From: Aquirufa beregesia
GTDB taxonomy: Bacteria > Bacteroidota > Bacteroidia > Cytophagales > Spirosomataceae
Reading direction: 5' to 3'
Length of the DNA: 64,000 nucleotides
Assembly: GCF_011090385.1 (NCBI RefSeq)
Contig: NZ_SEWW01000009.1
Location: 62,001 to 126,000, forward strand
Below, in pieces: positions 26,232-34,118 of the stretch. Position 1 is the stretch's first letter. Every line of letters starts with the position of its first letter. Both the position numbers and the translations under genes were made by a program. The notes under the pieces are model-generated. The model worked only from the letters and a program-made list of their open reading frames with translations, had not been told where the DNA came from and did not search any database.

Positions 26232-27701
26232 ATGCTTGATTCATCCAAATTTCTTTTCGAAGCACTTACCTACGACGACGTCCTGTTGCTTCCTGCCTAT
26301 TCTGAAGTCTTACCACGTGATGTGAAGACTCAAACTAGATTGACCAAAAACATCAGTTTGAATATCCCGATTGTTTCTGCCGCCATGGATACTGTGACGG
26401 AAGCCGATTTAGCGATCGCTTTGGCGCAAGAAGGAGGTATCGGAATCATTCATAAAAACATGACGATTCAGCAGCAAGCAGCGCAAGTTCGTAAAGTGAA
26501 GCGCTCCGAATCAGGAATGATCATTGATCCGATCACCTTACATGATACTCAAACTTTAGGTGACGCACAGCGCATCATGAAGGAATTCAAAATCGGGGGT
26601 ATACCAGTCATTAATACACAAGGAATTTTAGTAGGGATTTTGACAAACCGGGATTTACGTTTCCAAAAAGAAACGGCCAGACCGGTACATGAAATCATGA
26701 CTAAGGTGAACCTGATTACAGCCAATGAAGGAATCAGCATGGAAGCGGCTGAAAGTATTTTACAAGAGCATAAAATTGAAAAATTACCCATCATCGACAA
26801 GAATGGTCGATTGATTGGATTAATTACGTATAAAGATATTTTAAAACGCAAAAGCCACCCTTTAGCATCCAAAGATCCTTTGGGACGCTTACGGGTAGGT
26901 GCAGCCGTGGGAGTAACACATGATTTACTAGATCGTGTTCAAGCTTTAGTTCAAGTAGGCGTAGACGTTATCAGTATTGATACCGCCCATGGACATTCCA
27001 AAGGAGTGATAGATGCCTTAAAAGCAGTGAAAACTTCATACCCAAGCTTGGATGTGATTGTTGGAAATATTGCCACTGGCGAAGCGGCTAAAGCTTTAGC
27101 AGAAGCAGGAGCCGATGCCGTAAAGGTAGGTGTGGGACCAGGAAGTATTTGCACAACACGTATTATTGCGGGTGTGGGAATGCCCCAATTAACGGCAGTT
27201 TACGAGGCGGCAAAGGCCTTAGAACCTTACAATGTCCCTTTAATAGCAGATGGAGGAATTCGTTTTTCTGGAGATATAGCCAAAGCCATCGCAGGTGGAG
27301 CTAGTACCGTGATGATTGGTTCATTATTAGCTGGTACCGATGAGGCCCCAGGTGAAATGATTATTTTGGAAGGACGTAAATTTAAATCTTACCGCGGAAT
27401 GGGTTCATTAGAAGCCATGGAAGATGGGTCTAAGGATCGCTATTTCCAAGATGCGGAAGATGATATTAAAAAATTAGTTCCGGAAGGAATCGTTGGCCGT
27501 GTACCATTTAAAGGTTCGGTGACTGAAATTTTATACCAAATGGTGGGTGGTTTGAAAGCAGGAATGGGCTATTGTGGAGCAGGGACCATCACTGATATGC
27601 AACAAGCAAAATTTGTCAAAATCACTTCTGCAGGAGTGAAAGAAAGTCACCCACATGATGTTAGCATTTCCAAGGAAGCACCAAACTATAGTGCTAAATA
27701 A
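26232..27701 (+). CDS. guaB: IMP dehydrogenase
   Basis: 489 residues. The TIM barrel is split by two CBS domains (about 96-206). Catalytic Cys307 lies in GPGSICTTR, and the phosphate-binding [19 protein letters not shown] and the flap RGMGSLEAM are intact. The enzyme oxidises IMP to XMP with NAD, the committed step to guanine nucleotides. It is monocistronic as far as seen: divergent from apbE and followed immediately by a palindrome array that ends in a terminator. Confidence 0.97.
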   Translation: MLDSSKFLFEALTYDDVLLLPAYSEVLPRDVKTQTRLTKNISLNIPIVSAAMDTVTEADLAIALAQEGGIGIIHKNMTIQQQAAQVRKVKRSESGMIIDPITLHDTQTLGDAQRIMKEFKIGGIPVINTQGILVGILTNRDLRFQKETARPVHEIMTKVNLITANEGISMEAAESILQEHKIEKLPIIDKNGRLIGLITYKDILKRKSHPLASKDPLGRLRVGAAVGVTHDLLDRVQALVQVGVDVISIDTAHGHSKGVIDALKAVKTSYPSLDVIVGNIATGEAAKALAEAGADAVKVGVGPGSICTTRIIAGVGMPQLTAVYEAAKALEPYNVPLIADGGIRFSGDIAKAIAGGASTVMIGSLLAGTDEAPGEMIILEGRKFKSYRGMGSLEAMEDGSKDRYFQDAEDDIKKLVPEGIVGRVPFKGSVTEILYQMVGGLKAGMGYCGAGTITDMQQAKFVKITSAGVKESHPHDVSISKEAPNYSAK

Positions 27702-28076
27702 AACAACAAGCTCTGGATTTAAAACCATGATTGTCATAATCAAACAAGCTCTGGATTTAAATCCAGAGCTTAATAATAGAAAATAACTGAAATTCTGTAC
27801 CCTATGGTAGATGGTTTAAATCCTTGATCGCATTAAATAAACAACAAGCTCTGGATTTAAATCCAGAGCTTGTTAATAGAAAATAACTGAAATTCTGTAC
27901 CCTATGGTAGATGGTTTAAATCCTTGATCGCCTGGAATAAACAACAAGCTCTGGATTTAAATCCAGAGCTTGTTAATAGAAAATAACTGAAATTCTGTAC
28001 CCTATGGTAGATGGTTTAAATCCTTGATCGCCTGGAATAAACAACAAGCTCTGGATTTAAATCCAGAGCTTTTTTC
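27702..28076. repeat. 100-bp-period tandem array of palindromes after guaB
   Basis: Four copies of the palindrome AGCTCTGGATTT/AAATCCAGAGCT start at 27747, 27847, 27947 and 28047, exactly 100 bp apart, plus a left half-copy at 27702-27723 right after the guaB stop. Copies two and three extend to a perfect 32-bp palindrome (arm AACAAGCTCTGG outside a central ATTTAAAT). The about 70-bp spacers are nearly identical (CTGTACCCTATGGTAGATGG core). Only the last copy has a T-run. No coding frame persists across units because 100 is not a multiple of three. Confidence 0.92.
28045..28076 (+). terminator. Intrinsic terminator of guaB (last array palindrome)
   Basis: AAGCTCTGG...CCAGAGCTT stem followed by TTTTTTCTTT. 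This is the only array copy with a T-run, so it is probably the functional end of guaB readthrough; the half-copy at 27702-27723 may be the remains of the original site. Confidence 0.75.
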
Positions 28077-28099
28077 TTTGAAGGTATATAGCCTAACTC

Positions 28100-29131
28100 T
28101 TATACAGGATAATTATGTACCGTATCCACAAAACATTTCACCTTATCTGGGTGAATATCGGGATAAACACCATGGCCTAAATTGGCAATATAACGCTGAG
28201 TGCCAAATTGATCAATCATCTTTTTCGTCTCAGTTTCCACCGTTTTAAAATCTCCATAAAGAGCACATGGATCTAAATTACCCTGAAGGGTTCTATTGGG
28301 CCCGACCAGCTTTCTAGATTCCTGAATATCCATATTCCAATCCAATCCTATGGTAGCACAGTTTAATTGAGCCATTTCCTCTCTAGCAAAAAATGCTCCT
28401 TTAGCAAATAAGGTAACAGGAACCTCCGTCAAAGCATCACAAATTTGCTTGAGGTATGGAGTAGAAAAAGCACTATACTGGGCCGGAGACAATATACCTG
28501 CCCATGAATCAAATACCTGAATCAAATTGGCTCCTACTGCCACTTGAGCTTTCAAATAGGCAATGGTCGAATCCGTTATCTTTTGCAATAAAGCGTGAGC
28601 TAATGCTGGATCAGCATATAACATTTTCTTAGCCTGGGAAAACGTTTTTGAGCCTTTGCCTTCCACCATGTAACAAAATATAGTAAACGGGGCTCCCGCA
28701 AAGCCTATTAAAGGTATTTTGCCTGCTAAGTCCCGCTTGACTATTTTGATAGCATCCAATACATAAGCTAAATCTTCTTCAGGAATGGCCGTTTTCAAAG
28801 CTGCTACATCTGCCTGAGAGCGAATAACCCGAGGAAAAATAGGACCTTTTTGCTCTTCCATGACATAGGGTAAACCCATGGCTTCAGGCACAACCAATAT
28901 ATCCGAAAATATGATGGCAGCATCTACGTCGAATCGATCTACTGGCTGAATTGTCACCTCGGCTGCCCATTCTGGATGCGTAGCCAAACCAATGAAAGAA
29001 CCTGCTTTGGCCCTCACTTCTCGATATTCAGGTAAAATCCTTCCCGCTTGACGCATCACCCATACAGGGATTCTATCAACAGGTAATCCTTTTGCAGCCC
29101 TAATCAGGCGATCATTTCGTAAAACTTCCAT
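28100..29131 (-). CDS. hemE: Uroporphyrinogen decarboxylase
   Basis: 343 residues. The N-terminal signature [16 protein letters not shown] and the second signature [16 protein letters not shown] are intact, as is the C-terminal [23 protein letters not shown] region. It decarboxylates uroporphyrinogen III to coproporphyrinogen III in haem synthesis, acting in the cytosol. It converges with guaB across the palindrome array and stands apart from other haem genes here. A TACCTTTG -7 match precedes it. Confidence 0.96.
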   Translation of the reverse strand: MEVLRNDRLIRAAKGLPVDRIPVWVMRQAGRILPEYREVRAKAGSFIGLATHPEWAAEVTIQPVDRFDVDAAIIFSDILVVPEAMGLPYVMEEQKGPIFPRVIRSQADVAALKTAIPEEDLAYVLDAIKIVKRDLAGKIPLIGFAGAPFTIFCYMVEGKGSKTFSQAKKMLYADPALAHALLQKITDSTIAYLKAQVAVGANLIQVFDSWAGILSPAQYSAFSTPYLKQICDALTEVPVTLFAKGAFFAREEMAQLNCATIGLDWNMDIQESRKLVGPNRTLQGNLDPCALYGDFKTVETETKKMIDQFGTQRYIANLGHGVYPDIHPDKVKCFVDTVHNYPV

Positions 29132-29147
29132 ATGATTATTCTAGCCA

Positions 29148-29155
29148 CAAAGGTA
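29148..29155 (-). promoter_or_regulatory. -7 promoter element for hemE
   Basis: TACCTTTG on the minus strand matches TANNTTTG, 17-24 bp upstream of the hemE ATG. No -33 TTG at consensus spacing. Confidence 0.4.
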
Positions 29156-29256
29156 GGGAAGAAATGCTAAATGATAAATGGTAAATTATAAATTGTGAAT
29201 GCCTGAATGACGTTGACCGTTTTGTCTATTTTTGGATTCTACATGTTTCTTAATTA

Positions 29257-29555
29257 GGTTAATCCCAACGAAAGATTGGAGCGAAGCGGAAGGCGGATAT
29301 TTGACCCAGCGCATAGGCCATGTGCGTAATCGTCAAAGATTAAAGCCGTAAGCGAAGTGACAATCGGTTCCGCAAAGCTGAATTCTTCTTGGATTAACCG
29401 TATTCCTTCCGTTTTTTTGTTTCTTTTTTATAAAAAAAGAAATACCATGAAAAGTATTATTCCAACAATGATACTGATAAAAGGAAACAAAATAAGCCAA
29501 ACCTTTATTGTTTCATCATTTCACTAGGATTTTCTTTTTTTGAAAAAAAAAGAAA
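29257..29555. repeat. Structured direct repeat, copy A
   Basis: About 299 bp. The first 143 bp are bounded by the inverted ends GGTTAATCC and GGATTAACC; the rest is an AT-rich segment framed by two T-run/A-run hairpins (TTTCTTTTTT...AAAAAAGAAA at about 29419-29442 and about 29530-29555). Copy B (29749-30027) repeats this in the same orientation with scattered differences; copy A has 22 extra bp inside the GGTTAATCC element. Confidence 0.88.
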
Positions 29556-29573
29556 CAAAAAAACTTCTTTTTT

Positions 29574-29706
29574 GTCGTCCAGCTCCAGCGAAATGTGATT
29601 CTCTCCGCTATCGCCTATATTTTTGACGCCAACGCGCATCGCCCATGCTCAGGGTCAAAACCTCGTCTACCCCTGCGTTCATCACATTTCGCTGGAGCTG
29701 GACGAC
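29574..29706. mobile_element. 133-bp element with perfect 26-bp terminal inverted repeats (MITE-like)
   Basis: Positions 29574-29599 and 29681-29706 are exact reverse complements over 26 bp (left arm starts GTCGTCCAGCTCCAGC). The 81-bp interior has no frame and contains a 38-nt TTTGAC...GTCAAA hairpin core at 29622-29659. The size and the non-coding interior suggest a miniature transposable or REP-type element. It is placed between the two direct-repeat copies; no clear target-site duplication was identified. Confidence 0.7.
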
Positions 29707-29748
29707 GGGGTTCTCTTTCTTAAGAAAATTCGACATTCTTCATTTCTA

Positions 29749-30027
29749 GGTTAATCCCAACGAAAGATTGGAGCGAAGCGGAAGGCCGATATTTGACCCA
29801 GCGCATAGGCCATGTGCGTAAGCGGAGTGACAATCGGTTCTGCAAAGCAGAATTCGTCTTGGATTAACCGTATCCCTTCTGTTTTTTTTGTTTCTTTTTT
29901 TATGAAAAAAAAGAAATACCATGAAAAGCATTATTCTAACAATGTTAATAATAAAAGGAAACTGAATAAACCAAAATTTTATTGTTTCATCATTTCACTA
30001 GGATTTTCTTTTTATGAAAAAAAGAAA
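29749..30027. repeat. Structured direct repeat, copy B
   Basis: Second copy of the unit at 29257-29555, same orientation. Its GGTTAATCC...GGATTAACC part is 121 bp (29749-29869), exactly 22 bp shorter than copy A, and lacks the GTCAAA arm of the inner hairpin. The two T/A hairpins lie at about 29891-29914 and 30005-30027. Confidence 0.88.
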
Positions 30028-30091
30028 GTATTAGTAAAAAAATGTAGTTAGTAAATAAATCACTAAACTATTCAATTTTACGGAACATCAA

Positions 30092-30202
30092 TTACTTAGG
30101 CTTTTCTCGATTATAGAGTGATACAGCACGGTCAACTTCCTTGACTAGGATTTCGAAATTATTGATTTCACGAGGCCGTAAATAATATCTAATCCCTAAT
30201 AA
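30092..30202 (-). pseudogene. Transposase/integrase C-terminal remnant
   Basis: On the minus strand about 33-37 codons read IRYYLRPREI...NNFEILVKEVDRAVSLYN then REKPK and stop. The pattern 'YL + short loop + F..L...V..A..LYN..RP' is the usual C-terminus of IS3-type transposases with an rve domain. An in-frame stop lies just upstream, so only a fragment survives. Recognised by eye; family level only. Confidence 0.5.
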
Positions 30203-30217
30203 CTACTAATAACCTCG

Positions 30218-30225
30218 TATCTTTG
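30218..30225 (+). promoter_or_regulatory. -7 promoter element for engB
   Basis: TATCTTTG matches TANNTTTG, 22-29 bp before the engB ATG. No -33 TTG at standard spacing. Confidence 0.4.
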
Positions 30226-30246
30226 TAGCTCTTTAATTTTTACCCT

Positions 30247-30864
30247 ATGCAAGTAATTAGTGCACAATTCATCACGAGTAATACCGATTACTTAAAATGT
30301 CCACCCGACAAATTCCCCGAATTTGCCTTCATTGGCCGTTCTAATGTGGGTAAATCTTCCTTAATCAACTCCATCACCTTTCATAAAAAACTAGCTAAAA
30401 CCTCTCAAACTCCAGGTAAAACGCAATTAATCAATCACTTTTTGATTAATGACAACTGGTATTTAGTGGATTTACCCGGTTATGGATACGCTCAAGTGAG
30501 TAAAGAAAAAAGAAAGGAATTCGAAAAAATGATTTTGGATTATCTGATCAACCGTAAAAGCCTAACATGTTTATTTTTGCTGGTCGACTTACGGTTGAAG
30601 CCGCAACCGGTGGATATTGCCTTCATGGAAAGAATGGCGGAAGAGCAAATCCCCTTTTACCTAGTGTTCACTAAGGCTGATAAATTATCTCAAAAACAGG
30701 TGGATGATAATTTCAAACATTACCAAGATTTCTTACTGCAATCTTGGGAAGCTTTGCCAAGATTGTTCATCACTTCTGCCGAAAAACACCAGGGAAGAGA
30801 AGAAATCTTGGCCAGCATTCAGGAATTAATTGACTCATCTCCCTATAAATCAAGGAAATCTTAA
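30247..30864 (+). CDS. engB: Ribosome biogenesis GTP-binding protein EngB (YsxC/YihA)
   Basis: 205 residues with a complete TRAFAC GTPase motif set: G1 GRSNVGKSSLI, the switch-I TPGKTQ, G3 DLPGYG, G4 TKADK and G5 TSA. It assists late assembly of the large ribosomal subunit. The DUF5606 gene follows 29 bp downstream on the same strand, probably co-transcribed. Confidence 0.95.
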   Translation: MQVISAQFITSNTDYLKCPPDKFPEFAFIGRSNVGKSSLINSITFHKKLAKTSQTPGKTQLINHFLINDNWYLVDLPGYGYAQVSKEKRKEFEKMILDYLINRKSLTCLFLLVDLRLKPQPVDIAFMERMAEEQIPFYLVFTKADKLSQKQVDDNFKHYQDFLLQSWEALPRLFITSAEKHQGREEILASIQELIDSSPYKSRKS

Positions 30865-30893
30865 TATTTTTGCGACCGAATTAAACATCACAC

Positions 30894-31406
30894 ATGGAAT
30901 TATTAAATGAAATTGCCCACATCTCAGGCAAAAGCGGATTATTTAGAGTATTAAAACCCACACGTACTGGGGTTATTGTAGAAACATTAGATGCTCTAAA
31001 GCAAAAGTCGGTTGTTAGCGGTCAAACACGTATCTCGGTTTTAAAAGATATTTCCCTTTACCTAGATGATCACCAAGACAGCACTTTGCCATTAGGTGAC
31101 TTATTTCAATTGATTCATTCCGTTTGTCAAGGTTCATTGAATATTGAACCTAAAAAGGCCAGTGATTCGGAATTATTTGGTTTATTAGCCAGTATCGTCC
31201 CAAACTACGATTCCGATCGAGTGTATGCCTCGGATATCAAAAAAATCCTTTCTTGGTATTTGATTTTAGTCAACAATACACCTGATATGTTCCAAACAGC
31301 CCCTGCTGCAGAAGAACCCAAGGCTGAAAAAGTAGCTAAAGCACCCAAAGTGGCGAAAGAAGAAAAAGTAGCTAAAGCTCCTAAAAAAGCAAAAGCGACT
31401 AAATAA
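30894..31406 (+). CDS. DUF5606 domain protein with Lys/Ala-rich tail
   Basis: 170 residues. The N-terminal part (about 1-140) matches the Bacteroidota-restricted DUF5606 family (ISGKSGLFRVLKPTRTGVIVETL and SVLKDISLYLDD). A low-complexity tail (about 141-170) repeats KVAKAPK-type motifs and is strongly basic, as in nucleic-acid-binding tails. Function unknown. It follows engB, suggesting a role near the ribosome (inference). The stop codon lies inside a small hairpin at 31391-31414, and a terminator follows. Confidence 0.82.
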   Translation: MELLNEIAHISGKSGLFRVLKPTRTGVIVETLDALKQKSVVSGQTRISVLKDISLYLDDHQDSTLPLGDLFQLIHSVCQGSLNIEPKKASDSELFGLLASIVPNYDSDRVYASDIKKILSWYLILVNNTPDMFQTAPAAEEPKAEKVAKAPKVAKEEKVAKAPKKAKATK

Positions 31407-31430
31407 GTCGCTTTATCTATAATCAAAAAA

Positions 31431-31460
31431 AAATCCCGATTAACTCGGGATTTTTTTTTA
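31431..31460. terminator. Bidirectional intrinsic terminator
   Basis: Stem AATCCCGA / TCGGGATT around the loop TTAAC, flanked by an A-run and a long T-run. It serves the engB-DUF5606 pair (plus) and the converging cytochrome c gene (minus), whose stop codon region lies in its T-run. Confidence 0.9.
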
Positions 31461-31778
31461 TTTCAATGAGTTGATCCAAGAAGCAATTTTCATCGCATCC
31501 GCTTTGGGCACATTTTTCAATGCCATCATCGGTGGGTAACCTGGCCAATTCTCAGGCTTTGGATTCGCAATTAATTCAACAATTTTTGCATTGCTATACT
31601 TTTTCTTAGCTACATCCATGTAAGCGGGTCCAACTAAACGCGCATCTACCTTATGGCAAGCAAAGCAAGTATATTTTTGCATTAATGGCTTGATATCAGC
31701 AGGAAAATCCTCGGCATTGGCTTGGAATGCAAATGTTCCTAATGTTACAGCCAAAATAAATTTAGATATTTTTTTCAT
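31458..31778 (-). CDS. Class I c-type cytochrome, small periplasmic
   Basis: 106 residues: Sec signal peptide (about 1-22, ending QANA), haem-binding Cys38-Cys41-His42 (CFACH), and a C-terminal Met-containing PPMMALKNV segment supplying the sixth ligand. It resembles cytochrome c-551/552 electron carriers, which shuttle electrons to terminal oxidases or other periplasmic enzymes. Apparently monocistronic. Confidence 0.9.
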   Translation of the reverse strand: MKKISKFILAVTLGTFAFQANAEDFPADIKPLMQKYTCFACHKVDARLVGPAYMDVAKKKYSNAKIVELIANPKPENWPGYPPMMALKNVPKADAMKIASWINSLK

Positions 31779-31863
31779 TTTGATTGAATGTTTTAATTAA
31801 ACGCAAAATAAGGGATTAAAACGTTATTTTCTATATGCTCCTACGCATATTTCTCCCTTTTTA

Positions 31864-32691
31864 TTAAATAGAAGCGTGAAATGCATCCACCGCGGCTCTA
31901 ACACTTCCATGTTGATCCAACAATTCCGAAGCTTTATCTTCCGATACACCTGTGGCTTCCTTCACCATCCGAATGGCTCGTAATACCAATTTGTGGTTAC
32001 TTAACGCCATATCCACCATTTTATTTCCTCTTACCCTTCCCAAACGAATCATAACAGCCGTTGAAATCATGTTCAATACCAATTTCTGTGCCGTTCCTGA
32101 TTTCATACGGGTACTTCCAGTGACATATTCGGACCCTACCACCACTTCAATCGGATATTGAGCCACTTGGGCAATGGCACTTCCTGCATTACATACAATA
32201 CATGCCGTTAAAACACCATGGGCATTGGCATCTCGCAAACCTCCAATGACATAGGGAGTCCTACCCGAAGCTGCAATACCAATCACCACATCGTTTTTAT
32301 CAATATCATAGGCTTTCATATCCAACCAAGCCTGTTGTTCGTCATCTTCAGCATTTTCTACTGCCTTCCGAATAGCTCCATCTCCTCCCGCAATCAAGCC
32401 TATCACCCAATCATGGGGAACTCCATAGGTTGGCGGACACTCTGAGGCATCTACGACTCCCAATCGACCACTAGTACCGGCACCAATATAAAATAACCTT
32501 CCCCCCTTTTCCATACGAGCCACTACTTGCTCTACTACTTTTTCTATTTGAGGAATCACCTTTTCTACCGAATAGGGTACTGTCTTATCTTCGGCATTGA
32601 TTTGTCGTAGAATCGTATCCACGGATTGTTTATCCAAATCCAAATAATTGGAGTCAGATTCGGTTGCTAGCTTACTTAAATTCTCGGCCAT
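31864..32691 (-). CDS. murQ: N-acetylmuramic acid 6-phosphate etherase
   Basis: 275 residues with the SIS-domain signature YIGAGTSGRLGVVDASECPP and the conserved GSTRMKSGTAQK stretch. The enzyme removes lactate from MurNAc-6-P during peptidoglycan recycling. The start codon overlaps the stop of the upstream M20 peptidase gene by one base (TAATG), so the two are translationally coupled; a peptidase next to murQ would suit breakdown of muropeptides (inference). Confidence 0.94.
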   Translation of the reverse strand: MAENLSKLATESDSNYLDLDKQSVDTILRQINAEDKTVPYSVEKVIPQIEKVVEQVVARMEKGGRLFYIGAGTSGRLGVVDASECPPTYGVPHDWVIGLIAGGDGAIRKAVENAEDDEQQAWLDMKAYDIDKNDVVIGIAASGRTPYVIGGLRDANAHGVLTACIVCNAGSAIAQVAQYPIEVVVGSEYVTGSTRMKSGTAQKLVLNMISTAVMIRLGRVRGNKMVDMALSNHKLVLRAIRMVKEATGVSEDKASELLDQHGSVRAAVDAFHASI

Positions 32692-34064
32692 TATTTCGTA
32701 GAAAGTGCGTAAAAATGTTTAAAAAAGTGAGGAATTGTTTCTATCCCTTTGTAAAAATTAAACAAACCAAAATGCTCATTGGGTGAATGTATCGCATCCG
32801 AATCTAAACCAAATCCCATCAAAACCGACTTAATTCCCAATTCCCTTTCAAAAACAGTAGGTACTGGTATACTTCCCCCGCCGCGTGTCGGCACGGGTTC
32901 CTTACCAAATGTCTCTGTTAGGGCTTTGGAAGCCGCTTGAAAGGCGATTGTATCCGTAGGCATCACATAGGCCTCACCTCCATGATGCGGCGTAACAGTC
33001 ACCTTCACGCCTTTGGGAGCAATGGACTTAAAATGCTCCGTAAATAACTGTGTGATTTTTTCTGAACTTTGATTAGGTACCAAACGCATGGAAATCTTGG
33101 CATGAGCCAAAGATGGCAATACGGTTTTAGCTCCTTCTCCTATGTATCCACCCCAAATTCCGTTAACATCCAATGTAGGACGAATAGATGCTCTTTCTAA
33201 AGTCGAATACCCTTTTTCTCCATGTACAGAAGCTATTCCCAAATCCTTTTGATATGCCTCCAAATCAAATGGAGTCTGCGCCATAGCTGCTCTATCTGAG
33301 GCGCTCAATTCCTGAACTGCTTCGTAAAAACCTGGTATGGTGATTTGATTAAATTCATCGTGCATGGATGAAATCATCTCACAAAGTATATTGATCGGAT
33401 TAGCTACTGCTCCGCCATAAACGCCTGAATGTAAGTCGCGGTTGGGGCCTTGCACCGTTACTTCTAAATAACTTAATCCTCGTAAACCTACATCTATGGA
33501 TGGAACATCATTAGCTATGATGGATGTATCTGAAATCAAAATAACATCCGCTTGAAGCAACTCCTTATTATTAGCAACAAAAATGGCCAAATTATTGGAC
33601 CCTATCTCTTCTTCCCCTTCAATCATAAACTTGATATTACAGGGTAAAGAGTCCGTGGCTAACATGGCTTCAAAGGCCTTCACGTGCATGAAAACCTGAC
33701 CTTTATCGTCACATGACCCACGGGCATAAATAATTTCGTCTTTTATAACTGGCTCAAAAGGAGGACTTTCCCATAAATCCAAAGGATCCGCTGGCTGCAC
33801 ATCATAGTGCCCATAAACCAATACGGTGGGAGCCTTAGTATCAATGATTTTTTCTCCATAAACTACGGGAAAACCGGCCGTTTCTTCCAAGCGAACATGC
33901 TCCGCACCGGATTGGCGTAAATTATTGGCTATAAATTCCGCTGCTCTTCGTACATCACCCGCATAAGTAGGGTCCGCAGAAATGGATGGAATACGTAATA
34001 AATCGAGTAATTCTTCTAAAAATCGTTGTTGATTAGCTTGAATATAAGCTTGTGTTTTTTTCAT
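32691..34064 (-). CDS. M20-family metallopeptidase (dipeptidase)
   Basis: 457 residues. Zinc-site motifs are intact: VLVYGHYDVQPADP, CDDKGQ, the catalytic EGEEEIGS, and a C-terminal region GGGSIPVPTVFE with a final His-bearing HSPNEHF. The dimerisation (lid) domain is in the middle. These cytosolic enzymes cleave dipeptides with broad specificity (CNDP-like). It is coupled to murQ by a one-base overlap. A TATCTTTG -7 match lies about 40 bp upstream. Confidence 0.92.
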   Translation of the reverse strand: MKKTQAYIQANQQRFLEELLDLLRIPSISADPTYAGDVRRAAEFIANNLRQSGAEHVRLEETAGFPVVYGEKIIDTKAPTVLVYGHYDVQPADPLDLWESPPFEPVIKDEIIYARGSCDDKGQVFMHVKAFEAMLATDSLPCNIKFMIEGEEEIGSNNLAIFVANNKELLQADVILISDTSIIANDVPSIDVGLRGLSYLEVTVQGPNRDLHSGVYGGAVANPINILCEMISSMHDEFNQITIPGFYEAVQELSASDRAAMAQTPFDLEAYQKDLGIASVHGEKGYSTLERASIRPTLDVNGIWGGYIGEGAKTVLPSLAHAKISMRLVPNQSSEKITQLFTEHFKSIAPKGVKVTVTPHHGGEAYVMPTDTIAFQAASKALTETFGKEPVPTRGGGSIPVPTVFERELGIKSVLMGFGLDSDAIHSPNEHFGLFNFYKGIETIPHFFKHFYALSTK

Positions 34065-34098
34065 ATCAAAAGGCGAATGGGATTAAATCATCCACACA

Positions 34099-34106
34099 CA
34101 AAGATA
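34099..34106 (-). promoter_or_regulatory. -7 promoter element for the dipeptidase-murQ operon
   Basis: TATCTTTG on the minus strand matches TANNTTTG, 35-42 bp upstream of the dipeptidase ATG. Confidence 0.4.
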
Positions 34107-34118
34107 AAAAAAAACGAC

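Larger units (their letters stand above)
29132..30246. other. Gene-free repeat block between hemE and engB
   Basis: About 1.1 kb with no credible intact gene. In order it holds the hemE promoter, an AT-rich patch of degenerate repeats (about 29164-29200), repeat copy A, a 26-bp inverted-repeat element, repeat copy B, a transposase remnant on the minus strand and the engB promoter. Open frames across it are translations of repeat sequence and poly-A/T runs. Confidence 0.8.

Noticed and set aside
27702-28076. Regularly spaced repeats that might be a CRISPR array
   Set aside because: Spacers are nearly identical to each other and about 70 bp long, the repeat is a perfect palindrome, and no cas gene is present; it is a tandem duplication.
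28024-28248. 74-codon plus-strand frame after guaB
   Set aside because: It runs through the palindrome array into the antisense of hemE, with no homology or promoter.
29401-29530. Small ORF MKSIIPTMILIKGNK... in repeat copy A
   Set aside because: The equivalent frame in copy B stops after 14 codons, so it is not maintained.
29746-30051. Open frames of 61 and 79 codons on both strands of repeat copy B
   Set aside because: They translate the repeat and its poly-A/T runs, and the matching frame in copy A is disrupted, so there is no sign of coding selection.
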